Source: Candidatus Coatesiibacteriota bacterium (GTDB lineage Bacteria; Oederibacteriota; CAKKQC01). Taken from it: a DNA stretch of 14,021 bases. Position numbers and translations under genes: made by a program. The notes beneath the pieces were generated by a model. That model searched no databases. It was not told the origin of the DNA and worked only from the letters and a program-made list of their open reading frames with translations. The DNA lies in contig JAHFSL010000021.1 in assembly GCA_023265785.1 (NCBI GenBank), positions 1 through 14,021 on the forward strand, read 5' to 3'. Below are positions 12,551 to 14,021 of the stretch, one piece after another; positions within the stretch are counted from its first letter, which is position 1, and each line of letters opens with the position of its first letter.

Positions 12551-14021
12551 ATGTCGATGGCCCGCCGCCTCTGGACTGGAATGTTCCTGGCCGCCCTGGT
12601 CCCGGGCGGCGCCCATGCGGGGTTCACGGTTCGCACGCTGGCAGGAACGGGCGTCAACGGTTACAGCGGCGACGGCATCGCGGCGAATACGGCCAAGGTG
12701 TACAGCCCTATGCAGATCGCCTACGACACCACCGGCAACCTCTACATTGCGGATTTCGACAACCACCGGGTCCGGAAGGTGGATGCAACCACGGGTCTGA
12801 TCAGCACCGTCGCGGGCACCGGGGTCGCCGGCTATAACGGTGACGGCATCCTTGCCACCTCCGCGAAGCTCAACGCGCCGACCGGGGTGACCTTCGATCC
12901 CACAGGCAACATGATCATTACCGACCAGGCGAATCACCGGGTCCGGAAGATTACGACTGCCACGGGCATCATCACGACCATTGCCGGAACCGGAAACGGC
13001 GGCTATAACGGCGACGGGATCGCGGCGACGTCGGCCTGGCTCTGGCAACCCGCCACCGTCCTGTTCGACGCGGCGGGCCTCATGTACATCGTGGACGAGT
13101 GGAACTCCCGGGTCCGAAAGGTGGATGCCGGAGGCCTCATCCATACGATTGCAGGAACCGGGGCGGGAGGCTTTAACGGGGACGGCATTTCGGCGACCGT
13201 GGCGACCCTGGACGGACCCGCGGTCGGCGCCTTCGACGCCACCGGCAACCTTCTGGTGACCGATCGGAACAACCACCGGGTCCGCAAGATCAACATGGCG
13301 ACCGGGCTGATCAGCACCGTCATCGGAACCGGCACGGCGACCTTCAACGGTGATGGCCTGACCGGCCCCGCCACCAACATGGGATTCCCCACCGCGGTGT
13401 CCTTTGACCGCGTCGGCAACCTGCTCGTCACCGACTACGGCAACAACCGGGTGCGCGTGGTCAACGCGGGCACCGGTCTGGTCTCCACGATCGTCGGATC
13501 CGGCGCCGCCGGCGACAGTCTCGACGGAACGGCCGCCCTATCGGTCGCCGTCACGGCGCCGCTGTTTGTCACCGTGGATCCGACCGGGGCCGTCGTGTAC
13601 TCGGCATACAATCATCGCGTGCGGCGCCTCTGCCAGCAGTCCGTGAGCCTCTTCCTGAGTTCCACCGCCCAGGCCACCCAGCCGGGACAGCCGGTGACCT
13701 TCACAATCCTGGTGGTCAATGCGGGATATGACACGCTGACGAACCTGCTGGCCACCGATACGCTCCCTGCTTCGCTCGGATTCACCGCCCAGGCCAACAC
13801 CGCCGGCCTCACCTGGAACGGGAGCGCAACCGTTCCCTCCTGGTCCGGCGGCGGGCTGTCGCTCGGGCCCGGACAAACGGTCACGATCACCCTGGACGCG
13901 ACGGCCACCTGCCTCCCCGCCAACCTCTCCAACACCATTTATGCGGTTGGCGGAAACAGCGACGGGATGGACCGGCAGGAGACCGCGCTCCCGATGGCCA
14001 ATTCGGTGCCCGCCCCTTCCC
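12551..14021 (+). CDS. Secreted NHL-propeller/DUF11 protein (3' end outside window)
   Basis: The frame is open from ATG 12551 to the window edge (at least 490 residues, no stop). Residues 1-23 form a Sec signal peptide (MSMARR, a hydrophobic core, cleavage after GAHA). Residues about 24-358 are six NHL repeats of about 56 residues, with YNGDGI or FNGDGI, IAD/ITD/VTD and NHRVRK signatures; the sixth is degenerate but keeps NHRVRR. From about 364 a DUF11 domain follows (PGQPVTFTILVVNAG, then ATDTLP). The same NHL-then-DUF11 order occurs inside the giant gene at 3013-4374, so the two proteins share modules. It is exported, probably a surface or matrix protein; a ligand or enzyme activity is not visible. 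The sigma-54 element and tandem boxes upstream suggest control by the preceding two-component pair. Confidence 0.9.
   Translation, partial: MSMARRLWTGMFLAALVPGGAHAGFTVRTLAGTGVNGYSGDGIAANTAKVYSPMQIAYDTTGNLYIADFDNHRVRKVDATTGLISTVAGTGVAGYNGDGILATSAKLNAPTGVTFDPTGNMIITDQANHRVRKITTATGIITTIAGTGNGGYNGDGIAATSAWLWQPATVLFDAAGLMYIVDEWNSRVRKVDAGGLIHTIAGTGAGGFNGDGISATVATLDGPAVGAFDATGNLLVTDRNNHRVRKINMATGLISTVIGTGTATFNGDGLTGPATNMGFPTAVSFDRVGNLLVTDYGNNRVRVVNAGTGLVSTIVGSGAAGDSLDGTAALSVAVTAPLFVTVDPTGAVVYSAYNHRVRRLCQQSVSLFLSSTAQATQPGQPVTFTILVVNAGYDTLTNLLATDTLPASLGFTAQANTAGLTWNGSATVPSWSGGGLSLGPGQTVTITLDATATCLPANLSNTIYAVGGNSDGMDRQETALPMANSVPAPS
12622..13630 (+). repeat. Six NHL repeats in the secreted protein gene
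   Basis: Units of about 170 bp encode the GYNGDGI, GN-hydrophobic-IAD/VTD and NHRVRK pattern. Blades 2 to 5 are the most regular; blade 1 has GYSGDGI and blade 6 has lost NGDG. They follow the same consensus as 3013-3975, which points to a shared origin. Confidence 0.88.

Noticed and set aside
12041..13276. Antisense open frame of 411 codons spanning the regulator end, the intergenic region and the NHL gene
   Set aside because: It overlaps two well-supported + strand genes and a promoter region, and its product looks like a mirror of the NHL repeats (recurring Asp-Pro-Val and Val-Gly patterns) rather than a real family.

Overview
The window looks like bacterial, very GC-rich DNA from a diderm organism. 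The evidence is a PorV/PorQ-type outer-membrane protein, a giant secreted multidomain protein with an FlgD-like C-terminus, and a histidine kinase plus sigma-54 activator pair. The mix of PorV/PorQ-like protein, FN3/NHL/DUF11 mosaics and an FlgD-like C-terminal domain resembles Elusimicrobiota or a related uncultured diderm phylum. That placement is a low-confidence inference; nothing here is a taxonomic marker. Every gene I can support is on the + strand.

Region 1 (1-8340) is one continuous reading frame, open at the left edge of the window. It is interrupted only by two in-frame stops, TAG at 991-993 and TGA at 5410-5412. Read through, it encodes at least 2,777 residues of extracellular modules. 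In order these are an SBBP-type propeller tail, FN3, a DUF11-like domain, FN3, a six-motif Kelch propeller, FN3, FN3, a six-blade NHL propeller, DUF11, FN3, an SBBP propeller, FN3, several DUF11/CARDB-like domains, and a C-terminal FlgD-like Ig domain. Both stops fall inside intact modules with no shift of frame, so this is a nonsense-disrupted gene, a readthrough/recoding case, or sequence error.

Region 2 (8340-9539) overlaps the giant gene's stop codon by one base (TGATG). It encodes a PorV/PorQ-like outer-membrane barrel with a signal peptide and a proline-rich tail. The pairing suggests that the barrel helps export or anchor the giant protein.

Region 3 (9594-12412) is a two-component system: a membrane histidine kinase overlapping (ATGA) an NtrC-family response regulator with an intact GAFTGA loop.

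Region 4 (12413-14021) starts with a 138-bp intergenic stretch. It holds two palindromic boxes exactly 20 bp apart, a good sigma-54 -24/-12 match about 45 bp further on, and a strong ribosome binding site. After it comes a secreted NHL-propeller/DUF11 protein that runs off the right edge. The layout suggests that the kinase-regulator pair switches on this secreted protein through RpoN, and perhaps related surface proteins such as the giant one. This regulatory circuit for beta-propeller surface proteins is the most interesting system in the window.
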